From NCBI GenBank assembly GCA_004555655.1, contig SFHJ01000022.1, forward strand, positions 1 through 40,493: a stretch of 40,493 bases of DNA, in the 5' to 3' direction. The translations under genes were made by a program, and so were the position numbers. Source of the stretch: Clostridiales bacterium (lineage in GTDB: Bacteria; Bacillota; Clostridia; Oscillospirales; Oscillospiraceae). Positions 8,889 to 16,699 of this stretch are shown here, piece by piece; position 1 is the stretch's first letter, and each line of letters begins with the position of its first letter. The notes under the pieces were generated by a model that saw only the letters and a list, made by a program, of their open reading frames with translations, did not search any database and was not told the DNA's origin.

Positions 8889-9370
8889 ACCCACACGGGC
8901 CAGAGCGTAACGCCGCACTTTTCGGCGTAGCGCACCGTGGCTCCCGTGCCGCCGCCGGAGCCGTCGTAGACGGTGATGAGGATGTCGGCGGCGTCGACCA
9001 TGGCGCGGTTGCGCCGCAGCATGCAGCCTTCGGAATAGGCGGGCTCGAGCACGCGCACCTCGTCACACGCGGCCAGCAGCCGCCGGTAGCGCGTCTGCTC
9101 GCGTTCAGGCCACATGTCAGGCTGGCTGGGGCACGGGATCATCGCCACAAGGCGGATCTGCGCGCACGTCCGGCGCGCCTGCAAAACCTGCTCGGCAAAA
9201 TACAGGTCGCACCCGCGCGCCATGCCGCACACAAAGGTACGGCAGCCCGCGCCGCAGGCCTCGCCGATCAGGCGCGCAAGCTGCTGCTTCAGCGCCAGAC
9301 AGCGCGCGTCGTCTTCATTCCCGCCCCAGCTCAGCCGCTCCGGCCGGTGTCCGGTAAACGCACAGACCAT
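8885..9370 (-). CDS. SLOG-family protein (YpsA/DUF1273-like)
   Basis: Small Rossmann-like protein of the SLOG superfamily, whose members are thought to bind nucleotide-derived ligands. The 161-residue product begins with the characteristic AFTGHRPERL, followed by a FVCGMARGCDLYFAEQVL-type segment and DILITVYDGSGGGTGATV near the C-terminus, the region that shapes the ligand pocket. AAAGGGGG lies about 8 bases before the ATG. Bacillus YpsA, the best-known relative, has been linked to cell division and stress, but no pathway is evident here. Convergent, with a 4-base overlap, to the DUF4830 gene. Confidence 0.85.
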   Translation of the reverse strand: MVCAFTGHRPERLSWGGNEDDARCLALKQQLARLIGEACGAGCRTFVCGMARGCDLYFAEQVLQARRTCAQIRLVAMIPCPSQPDMWPEREQTRYRRLLAACDEVRVLEPAYSEGCMLRRNRAMVDAADILITVYDGSGGGTGATVRYAEKCGVTLWPVWV

Positions 9371-9418
9371 CGCCGTGCCCCCTTTCCGTTGGGCACAGTA
9401 TAGCAGAAAAAATCACGC

Positions 9419-9447
9419 TTTACAAGCGCGCCGGTGCGCGGTATAAT
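9419..9447 (+). promoter_or_regulatory. Promoter for the FMN riboswitch-ribU transcript
   Basis: TTTACA (9419-9424), 17-base spacer, TATAAT (9442-9447). It places transcription start about 15 bases before the FMN aptamer, as expected for a riboswitch leader. Confidence 0.75.
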
Positions 9448-9469
9448 ATGCCTGCTACAAGTGAAGAAT

Positions 9470-9572
9470 ATCTTCAGGGCAGGGCGAAATTCCCGACCGG
9501 CGGTAAAGTCCGCGAGCGCAAGCTGAACCGGTGTGATTCCGGTACCGACAGTACAGTCTGGATGGAAGAAGA
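9470..9572 (+). promoter_or_regulatory. FMN riboswitch (RFN element)
   Basis: Classic RFN aptamer. P1 is formed by ATCTTC (9470-9475) and GAAGAT (9567-9572). The conserved core segments AGGGCAGGGCGAAATTCCC, GACCGGCGGTAAAGTCCGCG and GTGATTCCGGTACCGAC are all present in order, ending with the AGTCTGGATGGAAGAAGA strand. Known to bind flavin mononucleotide and switch off riboflavin genes. Here it precedes a hairpin with a T-tract and then ribU, so FMN should trigger premature termination. Confidence 0.96.
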
Positions 9573-9630
9573 TGCATCGTGCGCGGTTCCGTGGCGTCTG
9601 CGGAGTTGTGCGCGCCGCTGCAGTGCATGC

Positions 9631-9668
9631 AGCGCCTGAAGGAGCATTCTTTCAGGCGTTCATTTTTC
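9631..9668 (+). terminator. Riboswitch expression-platform terminator
   Basis: CGCCTGAA (9633-9640) pairs with TTCAGGCG (9651-9658), followed by TTCATTTTTC. It lies between the FMN aptamer and ribU, the expected place for an FMN-controlled intrinsic terminator. The matching antiterminator was not worked out. Confidence 0.75.
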
Positions 9669-9684
9669 TGCAGAGGTGTTTTTT

Positions 9685-10404
9685 ATGTCAGCGTTATTCA
9701 CATCCATCAAAGAGAACCTGTCTTTCATCGGCGTATGCCTGCTGGTATTCGCAGCGCTGCTGGCCGTCGCGCTCATCTATGAGCGCTTTGCCATGCGTTC
9801 GCGCCGAAAGCTGGGCGCAGCAAAAACGGTGAGCTTCGTGGCGATGTTTTCCACCGTGGCGGCCATGCTGCAGCTGTTTGAGATTCCGTTGTTCTTCGCG
9901 CCGGGCTTCTACAAGCTCGATCTGGGCGAGCTGCCCGTGCTCATCTGCTCGTTTTATCTCGGGCCCGTGTCGGGCGTGGTCTGTGAGCTGGTAAAAAATA
10001 TGCTCAAGCTGCTGTTAAAAGGCTCGACCACCATGTTTGTCGGCGATTTTGCAAACTTTGCCGTCGGCTGCTCGTTTGTGCTGCCGGCTTCGATGATTTA
10101 CCACCGCATCAAGACGAAAAAGGGCGCGATTTTCGCGATGGTCACCGGCACGCTCACACTGACCGTATTCGGCAGCCTCTTCAATGCGTGGTACCTTCTG
10201 CCCAAATTCGCGCAGCTCTACGGCATGCCTATGGACGCGCTCGTGGCGATGGGCACGCAGGTAAACGGCGCGATCACAAGCGTATGGACGCTGGTAGCGT
10301 TCGCAGTGGTACCGTTCAACCTGCTCAAGGGTGTGGTGGTGTCGCTGCTCACCTTCCTTCTGTACAAGCGCATCGAACGGCTGCTGCTGTCAAAGGCTGT
10401 TTGA
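9685..10404 (+). CDS. ribU: Riboflavin ECF transporter substrate-binding protein RibU
   Basis: S component of an energy-coupling-factor transporter that captures riboflavin outside the membrane. The 239-residue product has about six membrane helices and the RibU-typical segments KLDLGELPVLI and a conserved FNAWYLLPKF loop. The upstream FMN riboswitch fixes the substrate as flavin. The ATG at 9685 is chosen because GAGGTG (9673-9678) lies 6 bases before it; the in-frame GTG at 9676 overlaps that ribosome site. The EcfA/EcfT module is not in this window and is presumably shared and encoded elsewhere. Confidence 0.95.
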   Translation: MSALFTSIKENLSFIGVCLLVFAALLAVALIYERFAMRSRRKLGAAKTVSFVAMFSTVAAMLQLFEIPLFFAPGFYKLDLGELPVLICSFYLGPVSGVVCELVKNMLKLLLKGSTTMFVGDFANFAVGCSFVLPASMIYHRIKTKKGAIFAMVTGTLTLTVFGSLFNAWYLLPKFAQLYGMPMDALVAMGTQVNGAITSVWTLVAFAVVPFNLLKGVVVSLLTFLLYKRIERLLLSKAV

Positions 10405-10488
10405 TCTGTACGAATTTAACAATTTGTTCACCGTTCTTCCAGCAAAATGCAGTAGTATATATTCATCTGCCTGAAAGGAATCTGCGCA

Positions 10489-11331
10489 ATGGACAAGCAT
10501 ACGCAAAAACGTCGGATATGGGCCGAGGCAAAGAAGCGGCCTCTGGTGTTTGCCGTGTACTGTATCGTGCGTCTGATCGTCATTGTCTCGCTCGCGGCAG
10601 CGCTTCTGCGCCGGGATTTTGAGAGTGCGTTCACCTGCGTGCTGGTGCTGGTTCTGTTCATGATTCCGCTGTTTCTCGAGCGAAGCCTTGCCATCAAGCT
10701 GCCGACCACGCTGGAGATCATCATTCTGCTCTTCATCTTTGCGGCTGAGATTCTTGGTGAGCTGCAGTGTTATTTCATCCAGTATCCCAACTGGGATACC
10801 ATGCTGCACACGACGAGCGGTTTTCTGTGCGCAGCGGTCGGATTTTCGCTCATCGATATCCTCAACCGCGACAGCAAGATCAAGTTCAGCCTCTCGCCTG
10901 TATACGTGGCCATCGTGGCATTTTGCTTCTCAATGACCATCGGCGTGCTGTGGGAGTTCTTTGAGTTTGGTGCCGACCGTGTGCTGGGGCTCGATATGCA
11001 GAAGGACACCGTCGTGCACACCATTACGAGCGTTTCTCTCGACGAGACGATGCAGAACAAGCCCGTCACCATCTCGGACATCCACTGCGTCCAGGTCGAC
11101 GGACAGGATCTGGGCTTCGACGGATATCTCGATATCGGCCTGTATGACACGATGGAAGACCTGTTCGTCAATTTCATCGGCGCCGTGACGTTCAGCATAA
11201 TCGGGTTCTTCTACCTCAAGCAGCGCGGCAAGGGCCGTTTTGCCAGGCAGTTTATCCCCGTCATCAAGGAGGAAGTCGATACTGCATATGTCTCAGAAAA
11301 GACTGAACCACCGGAAGATCGGAACGGTTGA
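10489..11331 (+). CDS. Multi-pass membrane protein, YjdF/DUF2238-like
   Basis: Function unknown. The 280-residue product has a basic N-terminus, about six membrane helices (roughly 20-40, 47-64, 72-90, 105-125, 137-160 and 215-238) and a soluble insert (about 170-212) with the charged stretch VSLDETMQNKPVTISD. The WDTMLHTTSGF and GVLWEFFEFGAD segments resemble the YjdF/DUF2238 family. A GAAAGGAA site precedes the ATG. It overlaps the following PAP2 gene by 44 bases, so the two are probably translated together and may act on the same lipid or envelope substrate; that role is inferred only from neighbourhood. Confidence 0.6.
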   Translation: MDKHTQKRRIWAEAKKRPLVFAVYCIVRLIVIVSLAAALLRRDFESAFTCVLVLVLFMIPLFLERSLAIKLPTTLEIIILLFIFAAEILGELQCYFIQYPNWDTMLHTTSGFLCAAVGFSLIDILNRDSKIKFSLSPVYVAIVAFCFSMTIGVLWEFFEFGADRVLGLDMQKDTVVHTITSVSLDETMQNKPVTISDIHCVQVDGQDLGFDGYLDIGLYDTMEDLFVNFIGAVTFSIIGFFYLKQRGKGRFARQFIPVIKEEVDTAYVSEKTEPPEDRNG

Positions 11332-11962
11332 CAACTACCGCCATTTCTGGCTGCTCAGCATCTGGGTGGTCTATCTGGTTCTATTTTTTATCATCGAGCA
11401 CGTCGTGACCGACAACTACTGGGTGTCGTATCTGCCGCTCGACGACAAAATTCCATTCTGTGAGTATTTCATCATTCCCTATTGCATGTGGCATCCGCTG
11501 CTGGCGCTCATGACGGCATATCTGGCGTTTTTCGACGCCGGGAACTTCAAGCGTTACATGGCCTTTATCGGCATCGGCTTTCTCACCACGGGGATCTTCT
11601 GCCTGCTGTTTCCCAACGGACAGGACCTGCGCGTGACTGCGTTCCCGCGCGAGAACTTCTGCAGCTGGCTTGTGCGCCTGGTCTATGCCGCCGACACCAA
11701 CACCAACGTGCTGCCCAGCATGCATGTGATCGGCTGCGGTGCGCTCATCGCCGCGTGTTTCCGTACGCCCAGCCTGCGCAAGCGCCACCTGCACTGGGTC
11801 ATGCTGCCGCTGGGGCTTCTCATCAGCGTTTCCACGGTGTTTGTCAAGCAACATTCGATTCTGGATTTCATCGTGGCCGTACCGTTCACGCTTCTGGTGC
11901 ACTGGCTTGTCTACGGCGTCATCTTCCGCGCCAGGCCGTCTGCGCGCAAGGCGCATCCATAA
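11288..11962 (+). CDS. PAP2-superfamily membrane phosphatase
   Basis: Integral membrane PAP2-type enzyme, expected to act on lipid phosphates or a related phospho-lipid transfer. The 224-residue product has about six membrane helices. The second PAP2 motif is present as LPSMHV and the third as STVFVKQHSILD, giving the two catalytic histidines and the aspartate; the Arg expected after the Ser of motif 3 is Thr, and a clear motif 1 (K-x6-RP) is missing, as in the inositolphosphotransferase-like PAP2 branch. AAGGAGG lies 15 bases before the ATG, rather far, so the start is moderately sure. Overlaps the preceding membrane gene and ends at a strong terminator. Confidence 0.85.
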   Translation: MSQKRLNHRKIGTVDNYRHFWLLSIWVVYLVLFFIIEHVVTDNYWVSYLPLDDKIPFCEYFIIPYCMWHPLLALMTAYLAFFDAGNFKRYMAFIGIGFLTTGIFCLLFPNGQDLRVTAFPRENFCSWLVRLVYAADTNTNVLPSMHVIGCGALIAACFRTPSLRKRHLHWVMLPLGLLISVSTVFVKQHSILDFIVAVPFTLLVHWLVYGVIFRARPSARKAHP

Positions 11963-11970
11963 ACAAAGCG

Positions 11971-12006
11971 CCGCGGCATCCGTTTTTGGGGATGCCGCGG
12001 TTTTTT
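11971..12006 (+). terminator. Intrinsic terminator after the PAP2 gene
   Basis: An 11-bp stem, CCGCGGCATCC (11971-11981) with GGATGCCGCGG (11990-12000), followed immediately by six T. Ends the ribU-side plus-strand genes before the lipoprotein gene. Confidence 0.9.
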
Positions 12007-12063
12007 GCAACCTTTTCCGCTTTTTCTCGTCTGGATAAGTAAGGAAGCAAAGGAGGTATTTCC

Positions 12064-13116
12064 ATGTTACAAAGAAAAATCATGTTGATTTTGGCGCTTT
12101 GCCTGTCTTTGACGCTGCTCGCCGCCTGCGCCGGCGCAGCGCCGCAGAACGAACCGCAAAAGGAGCCGCAAGGCGAGCCGGATACCGTCTCCAGCTATCC
12201 CGCAGACGAGCCGGCTCAGGCAGCAGCGCCCGAAGCACCGGTCGCACCCGGCGCGTCCGAAGAAGCGCCCGCGGAGAAAGCCGCTGCGGCTGATGACGAA
12301 GCGGCTCCGGCCGGGACGCCCGAGGCTGCCGGCGAGCCGGAGCAGACGGCCGAAGAAGCACCGCAGCAGAGTGTTCCTGCGATAGCCGAACAAAGCCCTG
12401 CGGACACGCCGCACACCGGCTTTCTTCCGGAAACGGACGAGTCAGACGCGCTGCCGTTCTGGCCGCGCAGAGTCCCGGAGGACGAGATCGAACTGCCGAC
12501 GCTCCCCGAACCCCGCGGGCCGATTGAGTATATCCTGCCCGTGGAGCCGCGCATCTACGAGTCGGAGTCCGTCCCCGCTGCGCCCGTCACGACCGACGCA
12601 GGCGCAGATGCGATCTGCGGGCTGCCGGTGGCCTCAGAATCCGTCACGGAGCTGACGCATGAGAAGGCGCTGGCCGATGCGGCATTCGGCGGCTGTTTCC
12701 CGTCTGCTGCGCCCGCAGGCTTTCAAGCGGAATCCATCCGCCGCGGGGAAGATGCGCTCACCGGTCTGTGGACAAACGGCTTCCGCGAGCTCTACTGGAG
12801 TGTACGCGCATTTACCGACGCAGACAGCGCGCGCGTGACGGCCGTGCAGGATACAAAAAACTATGACCTCGCGCTCTACCCGATCCCGCGTGCGGACTCC
12901 GTACCAAAAGCGCTGCGCGAGATTGTGAACGACCCCATTTTTGACGCGGAAGCGCTGACGCAGGACGTCGTGGACGCGCGCACATATGAGGGTGACGAGG
13001 GTTACGACTGCATGGCGTTCAGCGTAAAATACGGCGATGTCCTTGTCACCGTGCGCGCCAAGGGCGTGTCGCCTGCATGGGTCTTTGCGCAGCTCTCAGT
13101 GCTTGCCGGATCATAG
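12064..13116 (+). CDS. Pro/Ala/Glu-rich lipoprotein of unknown function
   Basis: Predicted surface lipoprotein of 350 residues. A signal peptide of about 20 residues ends in a lipobox (LLAAC, Cys21). Then comes a long low-complexity stretch (about 25-120) dominated by Pro, Ala, Glu, Gln, which probably acts as an extended spacer through the cell wall. The C-terminal half (about 175-350) is a globular region of normal composition with the ATP-binding-free, beta-rich look of a substrate- or wall-binding domain; I do not recognise a family. A strong AAAGGAGG site precedes the ATG. Convergent with putP, separated by a chain of hairpins. Confidence 0.8.
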   Translation: MLQRKIMLILALCLSLTLLAACAGAAPQNEPQKEPQGEPDTVSSYPADEPAQAAAPEAPVAPGASEEAPAEKAAAADDEAAPAGTPEAAGEPEQTAEEAPQQSVPAIAEQSPADTPHTGFLPETDESDALPFWPRRVPEDEIELPTLPEPRGPIEYILPVEPRIYESESVPAAPVTTDAGADAICGLPVASESVTELTHEKALADAAFGGCFPSAAPAGFQAESIRRGEDALTGLWTNGFRELYWSVRAFTDADSARVTAVQDTKNYDLALYPIPRADSVPKALREIVNDPIFDAEALTQDVVDARTYEGDEGYDCMAFSVKYGDVLVTVRAKGVSPAWVFAQLSVLAGS

Positions 13117-13197
13117 CGCACCGGAGGCTTTCACGGAAAGCTGCAAAAACGGCAGGCTGTTTGAACGCCCGCCCGCTCAAAAATCCAAGCGCATAAA

Positions 13198-13348
13198 AGC
13201 CCGGATGAAGCATCACTTCATCCGGGCTGAGGCTGTCGAAAAACTCCTTTGGAGTTTTTCGACAACAGGCCGCGGCCTGCTGCGCGCACGAGCTGTCCGC
13301 CAAAGGCGGACAGCCTGTACACTTGCACATCACTTCATCCGGGCTGAG
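13198..13348. repeat. Chain of four perfect hairpins with a 21-base direct repeat
   Basis: Between convergent genes: hairpin 1 at 13198-13228 (13-bp stem, 5-base loop), hairpin 2 at 13234-13264 (14-bp stem with an A5/T5 run, 3-base loop), a 14-base palindrome at 13266-13279 and hairpin 4 at 13292-13314 (10-bp stem). The 21 bases at 13211-13231 recur at 13328-13348, so the right arm of hairpin 1 is repeated 117 bases on. No T-tract follows, so these are not ordinary terminators, although they may still stop or stabilise the convergent transcripts. Confidence 0.75.
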
Positions 13349-13355
13349 TCTTTGC

Positions 13356-14861
13356 CTACCGGTCAATCTCCTTGCTTGTCGCGCGGTCAAAAATATCCGT
13401 AACTGCCGTTTCAGGCTTTCTATCGAGCAGCGTCGCCACAACGGCGCACACAAGCCCCACGGCAAAGCCTGGAAGCAGCTCGTAGATTCCGGTGGATTTT
13501 GACAAAAACACATACCACAAGACATCTGTCAAAGCGCCGCCCGCCACGCCGGCGACCGCGCCCTTATACGTCAGCCTGCGCCAGAAGAGCGACAAAATGA
13601 CCACCGGCCCGAACGCCGCGCCGAAGCCGCCCCAGGCGTTTTCGACCATATCCATGATGGCCTGCGCGCCAGAGGCCTTGCTGGAGGCGATGAAGTACGC
13701 CACCAGCGCCACGGCCAGCACCACGCCGCGCCCGACCCAGAGAAGTTCCTTCTCCGAGGCGTTTTTACGCAGAACGGGCTTATAGATGTCGGCGGTGAAG
13801 GAGCTGGACGCGACCAGAAGCTGCGAGTCGGCCGTGGACATGGATGCGGCCATAATAGCCGCCAGCAGCAAGCCTGCAACGAACGCCGGGAAGAGCTTTC
13901 TTGCAAGCACGATGAAGACCGTCTTCTGCAGTCCGGCCGGAAGCAGCTCGCCTGCCACCAGCATACGGCCGAAATACGCGATGAGCGTGACTGCGCCAAG
14001 CGAGAGCACCACCCAGATGATGGCGACCGTGGCGCTCTTCTTGACCATCGAGGGCTTTTCAATGGACATGAAGCGCACCAGGATATGCGGCATGCCGAAG
14101 TAGCCGAGGCCCCAGGCAAGGCCGGAGGCGATCTCCTGCCACGAAGCCGAGAACAAGTTGGCGCCAAAGACATACTGCGTGCCGTCCTGCGCGTTGGTGT
14201 AGACGCTTTGGAGTGAAGCCGGGTCGAGATCCATCGTCGCAACGATCACAATGGGGATAGCCAGCACGGCGGCGAGCATGAGTAACCCCTGGAAGAAGTC
14301 GGTCCAGCAGACAGCCTTGTACCCGCCCAAAAAAGTATAGATGATGATAATGGCGGCAAAAATCAGCATGGCGGCCGGGGTGGAGAGCGTGGGGAAAATC
14401 GTTGTGAATACCGTCGCTCCGGCGACAAAGGCCGAGGCCACATAGATCGTAAAGCACACAAGGAAAATCACCGCGCAGATGATCTGCAGCACAAGGCTTT
14501 TTGTAGCGAAGCGGTTGGACAGGTACTGCGGCAGCGTGATGGCGTCGCCAGCCGCTTCGGAGAAGCAGCGCAGGCGCCGTGCAACAAAGATCCAGTTGGC
14601 CGCCGTGCCGAGGGCCAGGCCGATGCCGATCCACATCTGGCCAAAGCCAAAGGCCAGAATGCTGCCTGGCAGGCCCATCAGCAGCCACGCCGACATGTCG
14701 GACGCCTGCGCCGACATGGCCGTGACCCACGGGCCCATACTGCGCCCGCCGAGGAAATACTCCTTCTCACCGGCATTTTTCTGCCGGAAAAAGAACGCCA
14801 CGCCGATGGCCATCATCAGGACAAAATACAAAATGAACGCAAGTACTTCAGAATTCCACAT
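13356..14861 (-). CDS. putP: Sodium/proline symporter
   Basis: Sodium-driven uptake of proline across the membrane, a member of the SSS family. The 501-residue protein has about 13 membrane helices and family-specific segments: GGRSMGPWVTAMSAQASDMS and WLLMGLPGS near residues 40-70, and QLLVASSSFTADIYKP in the sodium-site helix. The ATG at 14861 has AGAGGTG 6 bases upstream; a TTG at 14879 could extend it but would overlap that site. A near-consensus promoter and a perfect palindrome lie directly upstream, and the TetR gene is next on the same strand. Probably used for amino-acid (Stickland-type) nutrition or osmotic balance; that is inference. Confidence 0.95.
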   Translation of the reverse strand: MWNSEVLAFILYFVLMMAIGVAFFFRQKNAGEKEYFLGGRSMGPWVTAMSAQASDMSAWLLMGLPGSILAFGFGQMWIGIGLALGTAANWIFVARRLRCFSEAAGDAITLPQYLSNRFATKSLVLQIICAVIFLVCFTIYVASAFVAGATVFTTIFPTLSTPAAMLIFAAIIIIYTFLGGYKAVCWTDFFQGLLMLAAVLAIPIVIVATMDLDPASLQSVYTNAQDGTQYVFGANLFSASWQEIASGLAWGLGYFGMPHILVRFMSIEKPSMVKKSATVAIIWVVLSLGAVTLIAYFGRMLVAGELLPAGLQKTVFIVLARKLFPAFVAGLLLAAIMAASMSTADSQLLVASSSFTADIYKPVLRKNASEKELLWVGRGVVLAVALVAYFIASSKASGAQAIMDMVENAWGGFGAAFGPVVILSLFWRRLTYKGAVAGVAGGALTDVLWYVFLSKSTGIYELLPGFAVGLVCAVVATLLDRKPETAVTDIFDRATSKEIDR

Positions 14862-14890
14862 GATATGCACCTCTTTCAAACATTGGCGAC

Positions 14891-14919
14891 ATCATAGCAT
14901 ATTCAAAAATAGACTGCAA
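14891..14919 (-). promoter_or_regulatory. Promoter for putP
   Basis: Minus strand TTGCAG (14914-14919), 17-base spacer, TATGAT (14891-14896), ending about 30 bases before the ATG. The palindrome at 14925-14956 abuts the -35 box. Confidence 0.75.
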
Positions 14920-14924
14920 TGCAG

Positions 14925-14956
14925 AACGCAGTATAGACTATATTCTATACTGCGTT
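14925..14956. promoter_or_regulatory. Palindrome upstream of putP, candidate TetR operator
   Basis: A perfect inverted repeat: AACGCAGTATAG (14925-14936) and CTATACTGCGTT (14945-14956) with an 8-base centre, immediately upstream of the putP -35 box. Size, symmetry and position between a TetR gene and its neighbour fit an operator for that regulator. It is not followed by a T-tract on the minus strand, which argues against a terminator for tetR. Confidence 0.6.
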
Positions 14957-15049
14957 TGCTGAATATTTTATTGAATGCTTGTATTATAAGAGTTTTTTAA
15001 CTGTACGATTTTCAGTATTCCATACTGCACAAAAAATAAATCCGAAGAA

Positions 15050-15637
15050 TTATTTTGCGCGGAACTGCTCCAGAAACATCGCCATGGCCGCAGCCGAGTA
15101 GCTTTTGAGCGAGTAGTCGCCGTTGCAGATGCACCAGTCGTACATAAGCCCGCGCTCGCAGAGCGCATAGAGCTTTGAGAGCTCATTGACGGTCATGTCC
15201 GTCCGCAGCTCGCCGGACTGCTGCCCCGCGAGGATGATCTCGCGCAGCACACGGTAGTAGACGCGGTTGTGGTCAAGCAGATGCCGCTCGCCGCGCGTGA
15301 CAAGCTGGGTGGAAAGAAGCCGCGCCAGCAGCTCCAGTGAAACAGTGTCCTCGATCATGCCGAAGAGCTCACGGTTGAGATAGAGTAGCTTGTCAATGCT
15401 TCCCATCGCAGGGTCAAGAAGCGGCATGAGCTCTTCGTACTTTTCATCAAACAAAAATGACAACGAGCTCAGCAGTGCGTCCTTGCCCTCAAAATAGTGG
15501 TAGAACGAGCCCTTGGAGGTGCCGGATTCTTCTATGATGTCGTCTACCGTTGTATTGTCGTAACCCTGTTCATAAAACAGCCGCCAGGCGGCCGAAACGA
15601 TCTTCTTTTTTGTGGTTTTTGTCCGTTTTGCGCACAT
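15050..15637 (-). CDS. TetR/AcrR-family transcriptional regulator
   Basis: DNA-binding one-component regulator of 195 residues. The N-terminal helix-turn-helix (about 28-50) contains TTVDDIIEESGTSKGSFYHYF, here with the typical Y-H-Y-F end of the recognition helix; the rest is the variable ligand domain. Located upstream of putP on the same strand with a palindromic site between them, so putP is the most likely target. It has its own promoter at 15668-15696. The ligand is unknown. Confidence 0.92.
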   Translation of the reverse strand: MCAKRTKTTKKKIVSAAWRLFYEQGYDNTTVDDIIEESGTSKGSFYHYFEGKDALLSSLSFLFDEKYEELMPLLDPAMGSIDKLLYLNRELFGMIEDTVSLELLARLLSTQLVTRGERHLLDHNRVYYRVLREIILAGQQSGELRTDMTVNELSKLYALCERGLMYDWCICNGDYSLKSYSAAAMAMFLEQFRAK

Positions 15638-15667
15638 GGCGTCTGCCTCCCGTACAGGTTTTGTTCC

Positions 15668-15696
15668 ATTCTAGCATATACGCGGAAAAAGGGCAA
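15668..15696 (-). promoter_or_regulatory. Promoter for the TetR gene
   Basis: Minus strand TTGCCC (15691-15696), 17-base spacer, TAGAAT (15668-15673), about 30 bases before the ATG. It sits within the 74-base gap after the amidohydrolase gene. Confidence 0.6.
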
Positions 15697-15711
15697 GGAC
15701 GCTTCCCTGCC

Positions 15712-16566
15712 CTAAAACTTTTCCATCATCTTTTCTATGCCGCGCGCGAGAATCCCATCCGCATCCGCGCCGAAAATGTCTGCAAACAGCGCGTACTCGT
15801 CCAGCATTCCCTGTCCGTGGTACACGCGGTACGCGCCCGCATCGCTGCCCGGGGCCAGATACGCCCCCTTCTGCGCAGCCAGTTTGACCGCGCGGCACTG
15901 GTAGTCCAGAAGCGGCCGCAGCACTTCATCGGGATAGCGGCCGCAGCCGGTGAGATTCTTGATCGTGACAAGCGTGGGCGTCCACACCGCGCCGCTTTCG
16001 GCAAGCTGGCAGACGGTCTCATCAGACAGATACGCCCCATGCTCGACCGAATCCACACCTGCCCTGAGCGCCGCCGTGACGGCCGCGTCACCGTTGGCGT
16101 GCACCATGACGGAAAATCCCTCGTCATGCGCCAGCGCGATACAGTCGGCCACCAGAGCAGGCGGCATCGGCGCATCGGTGATGACGCCGTAGCGGTCAAA
16201 ATCCATGATGCCGGAGATCATGAGCTTCACGAAGCTGCCGCCGCGCGCTTTCACCTCACTGACAAGGGTGCGGTAGTCGGAAAACGTCTCAAAGGCTCTT
16301 CCGATGAACATGCCATAGTGCCCCTTGCGGCAGATGGGAAACGCAGGCGTGACATAGCGGATACCGTATTGTGGGGCAAGCCTTGCCGCCAGCCCGCACA
16401 CGCCCCAGCGGTCGCCGCCGTCGCGCAGATAGCTTGCGCCAAGTGACTGATAGCGCGCGAGGGTGCTCCGCACGAAAGGCTCGGACACGCCGTCTTTGTG
16501 CCGTGCGATGGCGTCTTTCCAGTACACGCCGTCGAGCACCATATGGATGTGGCAATCGGCCAGCAT
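15712..16566 (-). CDS. Metal-dependent amidohydrolase
   Basis: Member of the amidohydrolase superfamily (imidazolonepropionase/prolidase-like branch), expected to hydrolyse a C-N bond with one or two metal ions. In the 284-residue product the metal ligands can be placed in order: His6 and His8 (CHIHM), Lys114 as candidate carboxylated bridge (FVKLM), His156 (MVHANGD), His176 (EHGAYL) and Asp242 (GSDAG). The frame stays open upstream into yebC, but the ATG at 16566 is chosen because GGGAG lies 8 bases before it and the HxH strand follows directly. At 284 residues it lacks the extra composite domain of longer relatives. Substrate unknown. Confidence 0.85.
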   Translation of the reverse strand: MLADCHIHMVLDGVYWKDAIARHKDGVSEPFVRSTLARYQSLGASYLRDGGDRWGVCGLAARLAPQYGIRYVTPAFPICRKGHYGMFIGRAFETFSDYRTLVSEVKARGGSFVKLMISGIMDFDRYGVITDAPMPPALVADCIALAHDEGFSVMVHANGDAAVTAALRAGVDSVEHGAYLSDETVCQLAESGAVWTPTLVTIKNLTGCGRYPDEVLRPLLDYQCRAVKLAAQKGAYLAPGSDAGAYRVYHGQGMLDEYALFADIFGADADGILARGIEKMMEKF

Positions 16567-16643
16567 AGCATCATCTCCCGACGGAAGTATAGCACATCCG
16601 GGCGGAAAAAGCCAGATGCGCCCCATTGTTTCTGCCGCCGCGC

Positions 16644-16677
16644 AAAAACGCGGCAGACCGGTTGGGTCCGCCGCGTT
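16644..16677 (-). terminator. Intrinsic terminator after yebC
   Basis: On the minus strand AACGCGGC pairs with GCCGCGTT across a loop that itself holds a GACC/GGTC mini-stem, and is followed by a T-run. It separates yebC from the amidohydrolase gene. Confidence 0.75.
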
Positions 16678-16699
16678 GCACGCTTCATTTTCCTGGAGC

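Noticed and set aside
13198..13348. CRISPR array
   Set aside because: Only one short direct repeat pair, no regular spacers and no cas genes; the structure is a hairpin chain.
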